DNA from: Acidobacteriaceae bacterium
Lineage (GTDB): Bacteria; Acidobacteriota; Terriglobia; Terriglobales; Acidobacteriaceae
DNA: 40,171 nt
NCBI GenBank assembly: GCA_025360645.1
Contig: JANYBT010000024.1
Location: 1-40,171, forward strand
Direction of reading: 5' to 3'
How positions within the stretch are numbered: position 1 is the first letter of the stretch; each line of letters starts with the position of its first letter. Position numbers and translations under genes: made by a program. Below are positions 10,536-18,039 of the stretch, one piece after another. Under the pieces are notes generated by a model. The model did not search any database and was not told the DNA's origin. It saw only the letters and a program-made list of their open reading frames with translations.

Positions 10536-10561
10536 CGAGCAAGTTCCGAGCAAGTTCCGAG
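10536..10561. repeat. 11-base tandem repeat in the pyrG/M13 divergent spacer
   Basis: CGAGCAAGTTC occurs twice in direct succession (10536-10546, 10547-10557) and begins a third partial copy. The period equals one helical turn. It lies in the 247-base spacer between divergent pyrG and the peptidase gene; apart from this and a possible promoter I see nothing else in the spacer. Confidence 0.5.
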
Positions 10562-10622
10562 CCTGAGACGGCAGCCGACAATGTGCTTCGTCGCTCTTGA
10601 CCACGTGGAGCAGCGCGAACAT

Positions 10623-10649
10623 TTGCCTCGCTTCCGGGCGCGCTATAAA
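10623..10649 (+). promoter_or_regulatory. Possible sigma70 promoter of the M13 peptidase gene
   Basis: TATAAA (10644-10649) is a good -10 and TTGCCT (10623-10628) a partial -35, but the 15-base spacing is short. The ATG follows about 25 bases downstream. Confidence 0.35.
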
Positions 10650-10673
10650 CTTCTCCTGTCCGTCTAAATTCCT

Positions 10674-12749
10674 ATGAAGACTTTCTGGTTTTCCGCCCTC
10701 TTGCTGGTTTTGTGTGCGGCCGTTGGTTTTGGCCAGACCGCGCCCGCAGTTCCTGCCACTGCTCCCGTCGTCAAGCCGCTGCAGGCTCTGCCCTATTCGC
10801 CCAGCCTCGACGTCACCTCGATGGACAAATCCATTGACCCCTGCGTGGATTTCTATGCCTACTCGTGCAACGGGTGGATTAAGAAAAATCCCATTCCTGC
10901 CGACCAGTCGAGCTGGAGCGTGTACGGCAAGCTCTACAACGACAATCAGCAGTTTTTGTGGGGCATCCTCGACGACCTGGCGAACAAGACTGCCGGACGC
11001 ACGCCAACCCAGCAGAAGATCGGCGACTATTTTGCCGCCTGCATGGATGAGGCGGCGGTAGAAAAGAAAGGTCTGGCCCCGCTGCAACCGCAGCTCGACG
11101 CCATCCGCGGCCTGCAATCGAAGAAGGATCTGGCCAAAATATTGGCCCCGCTGCATCTGCAGACGCAGACCGACGGCCTGCTGTTCAACTTCGGCTCCAA
11201 TCAGGACTTCGAAAATTCCAACGAAGTGATCGCTTTCTCCGACTCGGGCGGCCTCGGCCTTCCCGACCGCGACTACTACGTCAAGACGGACGACAAGTCG
11301 GTCGAGCTGCGCAATAAATATCTGGCGCACGTGCAGAACATGTTGCAACTGGCCGGAGACTCGCCGGAAGCGGCCAAGCGCGAAGCCGCCGCCATCATGG
11401 CCATCGAAACCGGGCTGGCCAACGCTACCCTCACGCGGGTGGAGAAGCGGGATCCGCATAACCTGTTTCACAAAATGGATCGCGCCAAGATGGTTGCGCT
11501 GACCCCCAGTTTCGACTGGAACACCTACTTGGACAAAGCCGGAGTGGGCAAAGTTCAAGTTTTCAACGTCACCGAGCCCAAGTTTTATGCCGAGGTGGAG
11601 CACCAGTTGCAAACGGCCAGTCTCGACGATCTGAAAACCTACTTGCGCTGGCATGTGCTGCACGCCAATGCGCCCTATCTTTCGTCGAAGTTCGTCAACG
11701 AAAATTTTGCGTTCTACAGCAAGACCTTGCGAGGAGCGGAGCAGTTGCGGCCGCGCTGGAAGCGTTGTGTGTCATTGGTAGACCAGCAACTCGGCGAAGC
11801 CCTGGGCGAGGAGTTTGTGAACCGCGCTTTTGGTCCCGCGATGAAGAAGAAAACTTTGGAAATGACCGGATACATTGAATCGGCGATGCAGCAGGATCTC
11901 GAGCAGCTTTCGTGGATGGACGCCCCGACCAAGGCGAAGGCGTTGGAAAAGCTGCACACCATCGTCAACAAGGTGGGATATCCCGACAAATGGCGCGATT
12001 ACAGTTCGATCGAAATCAAACGCGATGATTTTCAGGGGAATGAGCAGCGCGCCGTCGTCTTTGAAGCCAAGCGCCAACTGGACAAGATTGGCAAGCCGCT
12101 GGATCGCGGAGAATGGGGCATGACACCGCCCACAGTGAACGCCTATTACAACGCGCAGATGAACGACATCAATTTCCCCGCGGGAGTTCTGCAACCGCCG
12201 CTTTATGACGTGAAGATTGACGACGCGCCCAACTACGGCAATACCGGATCGACCATCGGCCATGAACTGACCCATGCCTTCGACGATGAAGGCCGCCAGT
12301 TCGACGCGCAGGGCAACCTGAAAGACTGGTGGACCGAGAAAGACGCGAAGGAATTTGAAAAGCGCACCCAATGCGTGGTGGACCAGTACGCGCAATATAC
12401 GGTGGTGGACGACATCAAGATCAACAGCAAGCTGACTCTGGGCGAAGATGTCGCTGACTTGGGGGGCACCATTCTGGCCTACCTCGCATGGCAAGCGGCT
12501 GACAAAAACCTGCACCTCCACGACGTGGAGGACTTCAATCCCGACCAGCGCTTTTTTGTGGGACTGGCGCAGTGGGCGTGCGAATACGAGCGGCCGGAAT
12601 CGCTGCGCGTGCACGCTGCCACCGATCCCCACTCCCCGGGCAAGTATCGCATCAATGGCGTGGTGGCGAACATTCCGGAATTCCAGAAGGCGTTTTCTTG
12701 CAAGACCGGACAACCCATGGCGCCGGCGAACCGGTGCCGGGTCTGGTAG
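10674..12749 (+). CDS. Secreted M13 family (neprilysin/PepO-like) zinc metallopeptidase
   Basis: 691 residues with an N-terminal signal peptide (MKTFWFSALLLVLCAAVGFG). The catalytic zinc site is HELTH at residues 530-534, the third ligand Glu591 lies in GEDVADLGG (589-597), and the protein ends in CRVW, the conserved M13 C-terminus. M13 enzymes are oligopeptidases that hydrolyse peptides on the amino side of hydrophobic residues. This one acts outside the cytoplasm, in the periplasm or beyond. It starts a plus-strand group; the next gene, also secreted, follows 56 bases later. Such peptidases are abundant in Acidobacteriota. Assignment to the family is certain; the substrate is unknown. Confidence 0.95.
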   Translation: MKTFWFSALLLVLCAAVGFGQTAPAVPATAPVVKPLQALPYSPSLDVTSMDKSIDPCVDFYAYSCNGWIKKNPIPADQSSWSVYGKLYNDNQQFLWGILDDLANKTAGRTPTQQKIGDYFAACMDEAAVEKKGLAPLQPQLDAIRGLQSKKDLAKILAPLHLQTQTDGLLFNFGSNQDFENSNEVIAFSDSGGLGLPDRDYYVKTDDKSVELRNKYLAHVQNMLQLAGDSPEAAKREAAAIMAIETGLANATLTRVEKRDPHNLFHKMDRAKMVALTPSFDWNTYLDKAGVGKVQVFNVTEPKFYAEVEHQLQTASLDDLKTYLRWHVLHANAPYLSSKFVNENFAFYSKTLRGAEQLRPRWKRCVSLVDQQLGEALGEEFVNRAFGPAMKKKTLEMTGYIESAMQQDLEQLSWMDAPTKAKALEKLHTIVNKVGYPDKWRDYSSIEIKRDDFQGNEQRAVVFEAKRQLDKIGKPLDRGEWGMTPPTVNAYYNAQMNDINFPAGVLQPPLYDVKIDDAPNYGNTGSTIGHELTHAFDDEGRQFDAQGNLKDWWTEKDAKEFEKRTQCVVDQYAQYTVVDDIKINSKLTLGEDVADLGGTILAYLAWQAADKNLHLHDVEDFNPDQRFFVGLAQWACEYERPESLRVHAATDPHSPGKYRINGVVANIPEFQKAFSCKTGQPMAPANRCRVW

Positions 12750-12805
12750 GCGGGCATCCCACGTGTGTGGTTGCGAGTCTAACTGAGGGGAGGACTAAGA
12801 ATCGA

Positions 12806-13798
12806 ATGCTGCATTGGCGCCGATATTGCCGGTTGCTCGTCCTCTGCGCTTTCGCCGCGATGGTCCTGGGAGGCAGTCTCAGTCACGCCCAAATTCAGGG
12901 TCTGTCCAAGCGCATTATCCTGAAAGACGGCTCCTTTCAACTTGCCACCAAGTACGAAGTGAAGGGCGACCGGGTTCGCTACCTGAGCGCCGAGCGCGGC
13001 GAGTGGGAAGAGTTGCCCACCTCGATTGTCGATTGGGACGCCACCGAAAGATTCGAGAAAGACCGCGGCAGCGGCGCTCCTCCGCCGGAAGCCAAAGTGC
13101 TCGATAAGGAACTGGAAGAAGAGCAGAAGGCCGAGGAGGCGAAACAGCCCTACGTCGCACCTGGTCTGCAACTTCCCGAGGAAGGCGGGGTGCTCCTGCT
13201 CGACAGCTTTCAGGGTCAGTCCCAATTGGTGGAACTGGAGCAGAGCGACGGCGAAATCAGCAAGAATACCAAGAGCAATATCTTGCGGGCCGCCATCAAT
13301 CCGCTGGCCAGCGCCAAGCAGACCATCGAGTTGCCAGGCACTCACGCCAAGACGCAGGCCCATACCAAGTTGCCGACCATTTATGTGAATGTGCTGCCGC
13401 CAGAGAAGTCCGACGCCGAGGCCCGCCAGCAGCCCGCAGGCCCGCAACAGGCCTTCGACCGCTTCAAGATCGTCCGCATGCAGACCAAGAACGGTAAGCG
13501 CATTGTTGGCGACATCAAGATTGCGATTTACGGCAAAGTCAGCCAGGAACAAAAACTGGTGACGACCGACGCCCGCGAACTGACCGGAGGCTGGGTGAAG
13601 GTGACCCCCACCGCGGAGCTTGCGCCGGGCGAGTATGCCGTGGTGGAAACTCTGGGCCAGGAGGGTCTGAACTTGTTTGTTTGGGATTTCGGAGTGGATC
13701 CCAACGCCCCCGCGAATCCCCATGCCTGGAAGCCGGCAGCTCCGTCCGCGCCCAAGGTGCAAAAAGAACCCAACCTGGAGAAGCGCGAAAAGCCGTAG
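12806..13798 (+). CDS. Secreted protein of unknown function
   Basis: I do not recognise a named family. From the ATG chosen here the protein has 330 residues and begins with a signal peptide (MLHWRRYCRLLVLCAFAAMV, cleavage after about LSHA). A purine-rich GAGGGGAGGA lies about 12 bases upstream. The frame is open further upstream, but only by running out of frame through the end of the peptidase gene, so that extension is not credible. After the signal comes a compact segment (LKDGSFQLATKYEVKGDRVR, with a WEELP block following), then a charged Glu/Lys/Ala-rich stretch (~residues 90-115), and a C-terminal beta-rich part ending in a Pro/Ala/Lys tail. It may be periplasmic or surface-exposed. 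Confidence 0.75.
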   Translation: MLHWRRYCRLLVLCAFAAMVLGGSLSHAQIQGLSKRIILKDGSFQLATKYEVKGDRVRYLSAERGEWEELPTSIVDWDATERFEKDRGSGAPPPEAKVLDKELEEEQKAEEAKQPYVAPGLQLPEEGGVLLLDSFQGQSQLVELEQSDGEISKNTKSNILRAAINPLASAKQTIELPGTHAKTQAHTKLPTIYVNVLPPEKSDAEARQQPAGPQQAFDRFKIVRMQTKNGKRIVGDIKIAIYGKVSQEQKLVTTDARELTGGWVKVTPTAELAPGEYAVVETLGQEGLNLFVWDFGVDPNAPANPHAWKPAAPSAPKVQKEPNLEKREKP

Positions 13799-13879
13799 GG
13801 TTTCCGGACGGTGAGCCCAACACTCACAGTCTAAATCCGCCCTCTCTGCTATATTCCCAATAGTTGCCGCGTGGCGCGC

Positions 13880-14668
13880 ATGGAACTGGAACTTTTTTCT
13901 CCCGCCGAATTCGCGAAAGACAAGATCCTGGCCATTCAGGACTACGCCATGCTGGCCGGGCGAGCCATGGGCAACCTGTTCCAGCGTCCGTTGTACCTGG
14001 GCGACATGATGCAACAGGCCGACCTGATCGGTTTTGGTTCCCTGCCCATCGTAGTGCTCACCGGCTTCTTCACCGGTGCCGTGTTGGCAGTGAATAGTGC
14101 GGCCACGCTGGGCCGTTTCGGCTCACTTTCCTTGATTGGACAACTGGTTTCCATCAGCATGGTGCGCGAACTCGGGCCGGTGCTCACTGGCCTGATGGTG
14201 ACTGGCCGCAACGCTTCCGGCATGGCCAGCGAACTCGGCTCCATGGTGGTGACCGAGCAGATTGACGCGATGCGCGCCCTCGGCACCGACCCTATCAAGA
14301 AGCTGGTCACGCCCCGGCTCTTCGCCACGGTGATCATGTTGTTCTTCCTGACCATTATTTCCGACCTGATGGGCCTGATCGGCGGCAACTTCGTTTCCAC
14401 CCTGATGTTGGGCCTGAACTCGCGGGAGTACTGGACCTCCGCCTGGCAAACTCTGGTGTTCAGCGATGTATTCACTGGATTGATCAAGCCGGTGATTTTC
14501 GGTTTCATTATCGCCAGCATCGGTTGCTACTACGGAATCTCCGCCAAGGGCGGCACCCAAGGCGTGGGCCGGGCCACCACCCAGGCCGTGGTCGCGGCTT
14601 CGGTTTTGATTCTGGTTGTGGACTTCTTCGTGACCCGCTTGCTCTACGTCCTGCTGGGCTTCCATTAG
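13880..14668 (+). CDS. mlaE: MlaE-family permease of a lipid ABC transporter
   Basis: 262 residues with five to six membrane segments and the MlaE/TRIC-type core (MVRELGPVLTGLMVTGRNAS, EQIDAMRALGTDP around residues 95-140). MlaE forms the inner-membrane channel of the Mla/Mce system that moves phospholipids between the outer and inner membranes. An in-frame GTG nine bases upstream (13871) is an equally possible start; neither has a good ribosome binding site. The ATPase gene follows after three bases. The usual third component, an MCE-domain MlaD substrate protein, is not next to it, so it must be encoded elsewhere if the complex is standard. Confidence 0.92.
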   Translation: MELELFSPAEFAKDKILAIQDYAMLAGRAMGNLFQRPLYLGDMMQQADLIGFGSLPIVVLTGFFTGAVLAVNSAATLGRFGSLSLIGQLVSISMVRELGPVLTGLMVTGRNASGMASELGSMVVTEQIDAMRALGTDPIKKLVTPRLFATVIMLFFLTIISDLMGLIGGNFVSTLMLGLNSREYWTSAWQTLVFSDVFTGLIKPVIFGFIIASIGCYYGISAKGGTQGVGRATTQAVVAASVLILVVDFFVTRLLYVLLGFH

Positions 14669-14671
14669 TTT

Positions 14672-15520
14672 ATGTCCGCTCCCACCCTGCCCATTCCGAG
14701 CGCAGATTCCGCAGTGGCGGAGAGTCGCGGCGACGCCATCGTCTTCGAAGATGTTGCCATTGCCTTTGATGAGAACCGCGTGCTCGACGGCATTTCTTTT
14801 CGCCTGGCGCGCGGCGAATGCAAGGCGCTGTTCGGAGTCGCGGGATCGGGCAAGAGCACCATCTTGAAGCTGGCCCTTGGCTTGATGAAGCCCGATTCAG
14901 GTCGAATTTCAGTTTTGGGACAGGACATTACCGACATGACCGAGGCCCAGCTTTTTGAGGTACGGCGCCATGTGGGCATGGTGTTTCAGGAGAGCGCGCT
15001 TTTCGATTCGCTCAACGTGAAAGAAAACGTGGCTTTCCGGCTGATGGAGGAACACGACGTGGCTCCGGAAGAGATTGATGGCCGCGTGAAAGAGGCGCTG
15101 CAATTTGTCGAACTGGAGCACACTCTGAATATGTTTCCTTCGGAACTTTCGGGCGGCATGCGGCGCCGAGTGGCGATCGCCCGGGGCATCATCACCCAGC
15201 CCGACGTCCTGCTCTACGATTCCCCCACCGGCGGTCTGGATCCGGTTACATCCACCCGAATCATCGAGCTCATCATAAAGCAGCGCGATGAGTACAAGAC
15301 CAGTTCCCTGATGGTCACGCATCGCCTGCAGGACGCCTTCATCATGGCCACCCATCACTTCGACAAGCAGACCAATCAGATGCAGTCGCTGCCTCGGGGC
15401 CAACAGGGCGAAGTGCCCATGAGTTTTTTGCTGCTGCACGACGGCAAGGTCCTGTTCGATGGCGATGCCGTGGAACTCAAGAAATCCCAGGACCCCTACA
15501 TCCGCGAATACATTTCCTAG
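14672..15520 (+). CDS. mlaF: MlaF-family ABC transporter ATPase with serine in place of the catalytic glutamate
   Basis: 282 residues. ABC ATPase motifs in order: Walker A GVAGSGKST (~54-62), Q-loop VFQESALFDSLN, signature LSGGMRRRVAIARG, Walker B and D-loop LLYDSPTGGLDP, and the switch histidine in VTHRLQDAF. It powers lipid movement through MlaE. The residue after the Walker B aspartate is Ser184 (codon TCC at 15221-15223), where nearly all ABC ATPases have the catalytic glutamate. The region after the H-loop carries an extra ~20 residues (THHFDKQTNQMQSLPRGQQG). It lies three bases behind mlaE, so the two are certainly co-expressed. Family assignment is strong; the ATPase mechanism may be altered. 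Confidence 0.93.
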   Translation: MSAPTLPIPSADSAVAESRGDAIVFEDVAIAFDENRVLDGISFRLARGECKALFGVAGSGKSTILKLALGLMKPDSGRISVLGQDITDMTEAQLFEVRRHVGMVFQESALFDSLNVKENVAFRLMEEHDVAPEEIDGRVKEALQFVELEHTLNMFPSELSGGMRRRVAIARGIITQPDVLLYDSPTGGLDPVTSTRIIELIIKQRDEYKTSSLMVTHRLQDAFIMATHHFDKQTNQMQSLPRGQQGEVPMSFLLLHDGKVLFDGDAVELKKSQDPYIREYIS

Positions 15521-15530
15521 AGGCCGCTTG

Positions 15531-15564
15531 CAGACAGACAAAACCGGCCAATGTTCCGGCCGGT
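15531..15564 (-). terminator. Terminator behind the thioredoxin-like selenoprotein gene
   Basis: On the minus strand a 7-bp stem (ACCGGCC / GGCCGGT) with an 8-base loop is followed by TTTTGTCTGTCTG. It lies 30 bases after the stop at 15594. The plus strand has no T-run after the stem, so it serves the minus-strand gene rather than mlaF. Confidence 0.6.
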
Positions 15565-15593
15565 CTCATCGTCGACGGGGAGTTTACTGCGCC

Positions 15594-16043
15594 TTACAAA
15601 ACTTTATCGAGGATCCTGGAAATCTCCGATTCCTCAACTTCTCCCGCAGAGTTGTGCAACGCGTTACCCTTGGCGTCGAGCACCACCACGTGCGGGATGT
15701 ATCCCGTGTAGTACTTTTTCACCAGGTCCTGTTGGGCAGGCGATCGTTTCACGTCCAGATCGACCACCACAAAGTGCACCCGTCCCTTATACTTTTCGTA
15801 CAAACTCACGGAGCGGCGAGCCTGCCGCTTCGAATTGAATCAACCCTCGCCGTAGAAAATCACGTAGTTTGGCTGTCCCGCGACAAACCCATCGTCCATG
15901 TTGGTGCCGGTGATCAAGGCGCCATCCTGGCTGTCGCTGGAATAGTTGAGCCGGGGATTGAGCTTTAGATCGTCAGCTGCATTGGCAGAAGCTGCCACGA
16001 AAAGAGCCGCGAAGAAGACGGTAAGAAGAGTCCGACGTTTCAT
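15594..16043 (-). CDS. Secreted thioredoxin-fold protein, probable selenoprotein (UxxS) with in-frame TGA
   Basis: Reading from the ATG at 16043, the frame gives a signal peptide (MKRRTLLTVFFAALFVAASA), a short linker, and a thioredoxin-fold domain, interrupted once by TGA at codon 68 (15842-15840). Both sides are in the same frame with no indel. The TGA follows the strand YVIFYGEG and precedes FNS; it aligns with the first cysteine of the thioredoxin CxxC, giving Sec-x-x-Ser. Downstream are the expected helix, the strand VHFVVVDLD, and the cis-proline GYIPHVVVLD. A SECIS-like hairpin starts 11 bases after the TGA. Expected product: 149 residues with Sec68 and Ser71, a periplasmic thiol/selenol oxidoreductase. 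The alternative is a Cys-to-stop nonsense mutation, but nothing else in the frame is decayed. No selABCD genes are in the window. Confidence 0.75.
15809..15832 (-). promoter_or_regulatory. Bacterial SECIS-like hairpin after the in-frame TGA
   Basis: On the minus strand, nucleotides 11-28 after the TGA form a perfect 6-bp stem AGCGGC / GCCGCU (15829-15824 with 15817-15812) closing a six-base loop AGGCUC. Two more pairs (C-G, G-C) follow outside an A/C mismatch. The loop guanines are 18-19 nucleotides after the TGA. In E. coli fdhF the loop is AGGUCU with its guanines at 19-20. A bulged U as in fdhF is not evident. Confidence 0.65.
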
Positions 16044-16054
16044 GGATGCCCTAT

Positions 16055-16116
16055 AAAAAAGGGCGCCGGTAACTGCAAACGGCCTGTTTTGCCGTCCCCC
16101 GCAGCTTACCGACGCC
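16055..16116 (-). terminator. Terminator-like hairpin directly before the selenoprotein start (possible attenuator)
   Basis: On the minus strand GGCGUCGGUAAGCUGC (16116-16101) pairs with GCAGUUACCGGCGCC (16076-16062): 15 pairs including one G-U, with one bulged G. An inner ACGGC/GCCGU stem sits inside. C and six U follow, ending 11 bases before the ATG at 16043. It is a full intrinsic-terminator structure. Either it ends upstream transcription, or it attenuates the gene behind it. An alternative is a leaderless promoter overlapping it (TTGCAG, 17 bases, TATAGG). Confidence 0.6.
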
Positions 16117-16313
16117 ACCCGCAGTCAGGAGGTCGCCGCAGCGACCAAAATGGCCTTTCGGCTCACTCTTACTGACCTAGAGCAGGGAGGGAGCCAAAGG
16201 TTACGTTTTGACGAAAAAATCTTCATCAAAATCGGCAGGATGCGGCAGGGGCACCCTTGCTCTTCGCATGTTTCGCCAAGTATTAAATATTCAATAACTT
16301 ACGTCCTACTACC
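16117..16313 (-). other. Structured spacer between the M24 peptidase and the selenoprotein gene
   Basis: No open frame of note. On the minus strand I see a stem CCTTTGGCTC / GAGCCGAAAGG (one bulge) enclosing CTCT/AGAG, a perfect hairpin GGTCGC-TGCG-GCGACC (16146-16131), and a possible 6-bp pairing of the loop GGTCAG with CTGACT downstream. A separate AT-rich inverted repeat TTTTGATGAA / TTCGTCAAAA lies at 16206-16231. With the terminator hairpin that follows, this looks like a structured RNA leader or a small RNA gene. It matches no riboswitch class that I recognise. Confidence 0.4.
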
Positions 16314-17597
16314 TCATGCCTTGCCGAAGGGATCCACCAGCGAGGGGCTTTGCGGCGTGAACAATTCCGCGCCATTTTCGGTGATGTGCATGTCGTCCTC
16401 CAGCCGCACTCCGAATTCCCCTCGAATGTAGATGCCCGGCTCGTCGCTGAAGGTCATGTTGGCAGCCAGTTTGGTGGGATTCCCGCGCACCAGGTACGGC
16501 CACTCGTGCCCGTCCATACCCATGCCGTGACCCACGCGGTGGGAGAAATGCGCATAGTCCGGGCCATAACCTGCGTCGGTGATCACCTTGCGGGCGGCGG
16601 CATCCACCGCGCCACACTCCACGCCGGGGCGGGCCGCCGCCAGCGCCGCGCTCTGGGCGCGATGCACGATCTCGAACACCTGCTTCATCTTGTCCGTCGG
16701 CTTGCCGAGAACGAAAGTGCGGCTGATGTCAGAGGCGTAGCCTTCCGCGTTGCACCCTCCGTCCATCAGAACAATCGTACCTTCGCGAATCACTTGGGGC
16801 GTGATCGAGCCATGCGGCAGGGCGCTGAATTCGCCCACCTGCACATCCGCACCGCCCTCGAATCCCAACTGCGAATGGGCGGCGGAAACCAGCGCCGCAA
16901 CATCGTTCTGCGTCATGCCGGGCTTAAGTGCTCGCCAGGTGGCGGCGTAGGCCGCAAGCGTGACCTGAGCCGCCAGCCGCATCAGCGCGATCTCGTGGTC
17001 GCTCTTGATGGTGCGGCAACCGGCGGTGACCGGAGTCGCGCTGGCAATCTTCGCCCCCGCCGCGGCTGTCCCAATACCATCGGCGAAAACGAACCGCACG
17101 GTTTCTTCCAGGCCGAGCTTGCCAGTGGAGATGCCGCGGTCCAGCAGTCCCTGGGCGACCCGCTGGTAAGGGTTCTCGTCTTCCTGCCAGGTGCGGACAT
17201 CGGCCTGGTCGGCGGCGATGTGCGCAATCTGTTCGCGGGCGCGGCCTTCCTCAAACGCTGGGCACACATAAAACGGCTCGCCCTTGACGGGCACGACCAT
17301 GGCGAATAAGCGCTCTCCGCCCCACCAGCGAATCCCGGTGAAGTAGCGCAAGGACGTGCCTTCCATCAGCAGGATCGCGTCCAGCGCGTTCTGCGCCATC
17401 AGTTGGCGGGCGCGTTCGATGCGTTGCAGGCGTTCGGCCGTAGTGATGGGCTTAGCTTGTTCGCGCAGCGATTTGAGCGCGGCAATGGACGCAGGCAGCG
17501 AAGCCTTGGCGTCTTTTGCGGCCAGGGCCAGCGGAAGAACGCCAGTGCCTGCGGCAACCACTGCGCTGGACTGAAGAAAACGGCGACGCGAGATCAT
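16314..17597 (-). CDS. Tat-exported M24 family aminopeptidase (Xaa-Pro peptidase type)
   Basis: 427 residues. The N-terminus has a twin-arginine signal (SRRRFLQ, residues 3-9, then a hydrophobic run ending in LALAA), so the enzyme is exported folded. The creatinase-like N-terminal domain is followed by the pita-bread catalytic domain with all five metal ligands: Asp279 (LMDGG), Asp290 (SDISRTF), His357 (GHGMG), Glu386 (DEPGIY) and Glu400 (RLEDD). M24B enzymes cleave Xaa-Pro bonds or act as prolidases. It is divergent from the CDGSH gene with a 69-base spacer. On the same strand it is followed after 270 bases by the selenoprotein gene. Family and export are secure; substrate is inferred. Confidence 0.93.
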   Translation of the reverse strand: MISRRRFLQSSAVVAAGTGVLPLALAAKDAKASLPASIAALKSLREQAKPITTAERLQRIERARQLMAQNALDAILLMEGTSLRYFTGIRWWGGERLFAMVVPVKGEPFYVCPAFEEGRAREQIAHIAADQADVRTWQEDENPYQRVAQGLLDRGISTGKLGLEETVRFVFADGIGTAAAGAKIASATPVTAGCRTIKSDHEIALMRLAAQVTLAAYAATWRALKPGMTQNDVAALVSAAHSQLGFEGGADVQVGEFSALPHGSITPQVIREGTIVLMDGGCNAEGYASDISRTFVLGKPTDKMKQVFEIVHRAQSAALAAARPGVECGAVDAAARKVITDAGYGPDYAHFSHRVGHGMGMDGHEWPYLVRGNPTKLAANMTFSDEPGIYIRGEFGVRLEDDMHITENGAELFTPQSPSLVDPFGKA

Positions 17598-17666
17598 AGA
17601 GGCTCCGTGAGAATGAAGCTGCCATTATAGAGGCGCGAAGCTGCGATAATCGAAGCGGAGGCAAGA

Positions 17667-17891
17667 ATGTCATCGGTCAAGATTTCCGTGAAGCCAAATG
17701 GTCCCCTGCGCGTGGAAGCGCCCGAGGGTGGGATCGAACTCGTCGATAGCCTGGGCGCGCCCTACAACATTGCCGGCAAACTGGGGTTCTCGCTCTGCCG
17801 TTGCGGCCTGTCTGCCAACAAGCCCTTCTGCGACGGCTCGCATAAAGACAAGTTCGTAGATCCAGCGATTGTGCCGCCTCCGCAACCGTAG
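17667..17891 (+). CDS. CDGSH-type iron-sulfur protein
   Basis: 74 residues with one CDGSH domain: CRCGLSANKPFCDGSH (residues 44-59). The three cysteines and the final histidine are the known ligands of a 2Fe-2S cluster. Such small soluble proteins (mitoNEET relatives) are thought to act in electron or cluster transfer and redox sensing. A GGAGG six bases before the ATG fixes the start. It is divergent from the M24 peptidase and lies upstream of the FAD oxidoreductase on the same strand (about 150 bases), but a functional link is not shown. Confidence 0.93.
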   Translation: MSSVKISVKPNGPLRVEAPEGGIELVDSLGAPYNIAGKLGFSLCRCGLSANKPFCDGSHKDKFVDPAIVPPPQP

Positions 17892-18039
17892 TCCGCAATC
17901 AGAGAGTTTCGTTTAGTTTGCCCCGTTGCGCTTCACGCGTTTCGGGGCTTTGCTTTGCGCAGCCGAACTCGATGGCAAAACTGCCGGAGACCAGGGGTCG
18001 TGGTTAGCGCATGGTAAACTCGCCACTTTGGGGGGATCT

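Noticed and set aside
15594-16043. Treating the TGA-split gene as a frameshifted pseudogene.
   Set aside because: Both halves are in the same frame, so no indel is needed. Only a TGA at the redox position separates them, and a SECIS-like hairpin follows.
16044-16313. A known riboswitch (cobalamin, c-di-GMP, glycine, fluoride) or 4.5S, RNase P or tmRNA.
   Set aside because: None of the conserved core sequences that I know are present; a covariance-model search would settle it.
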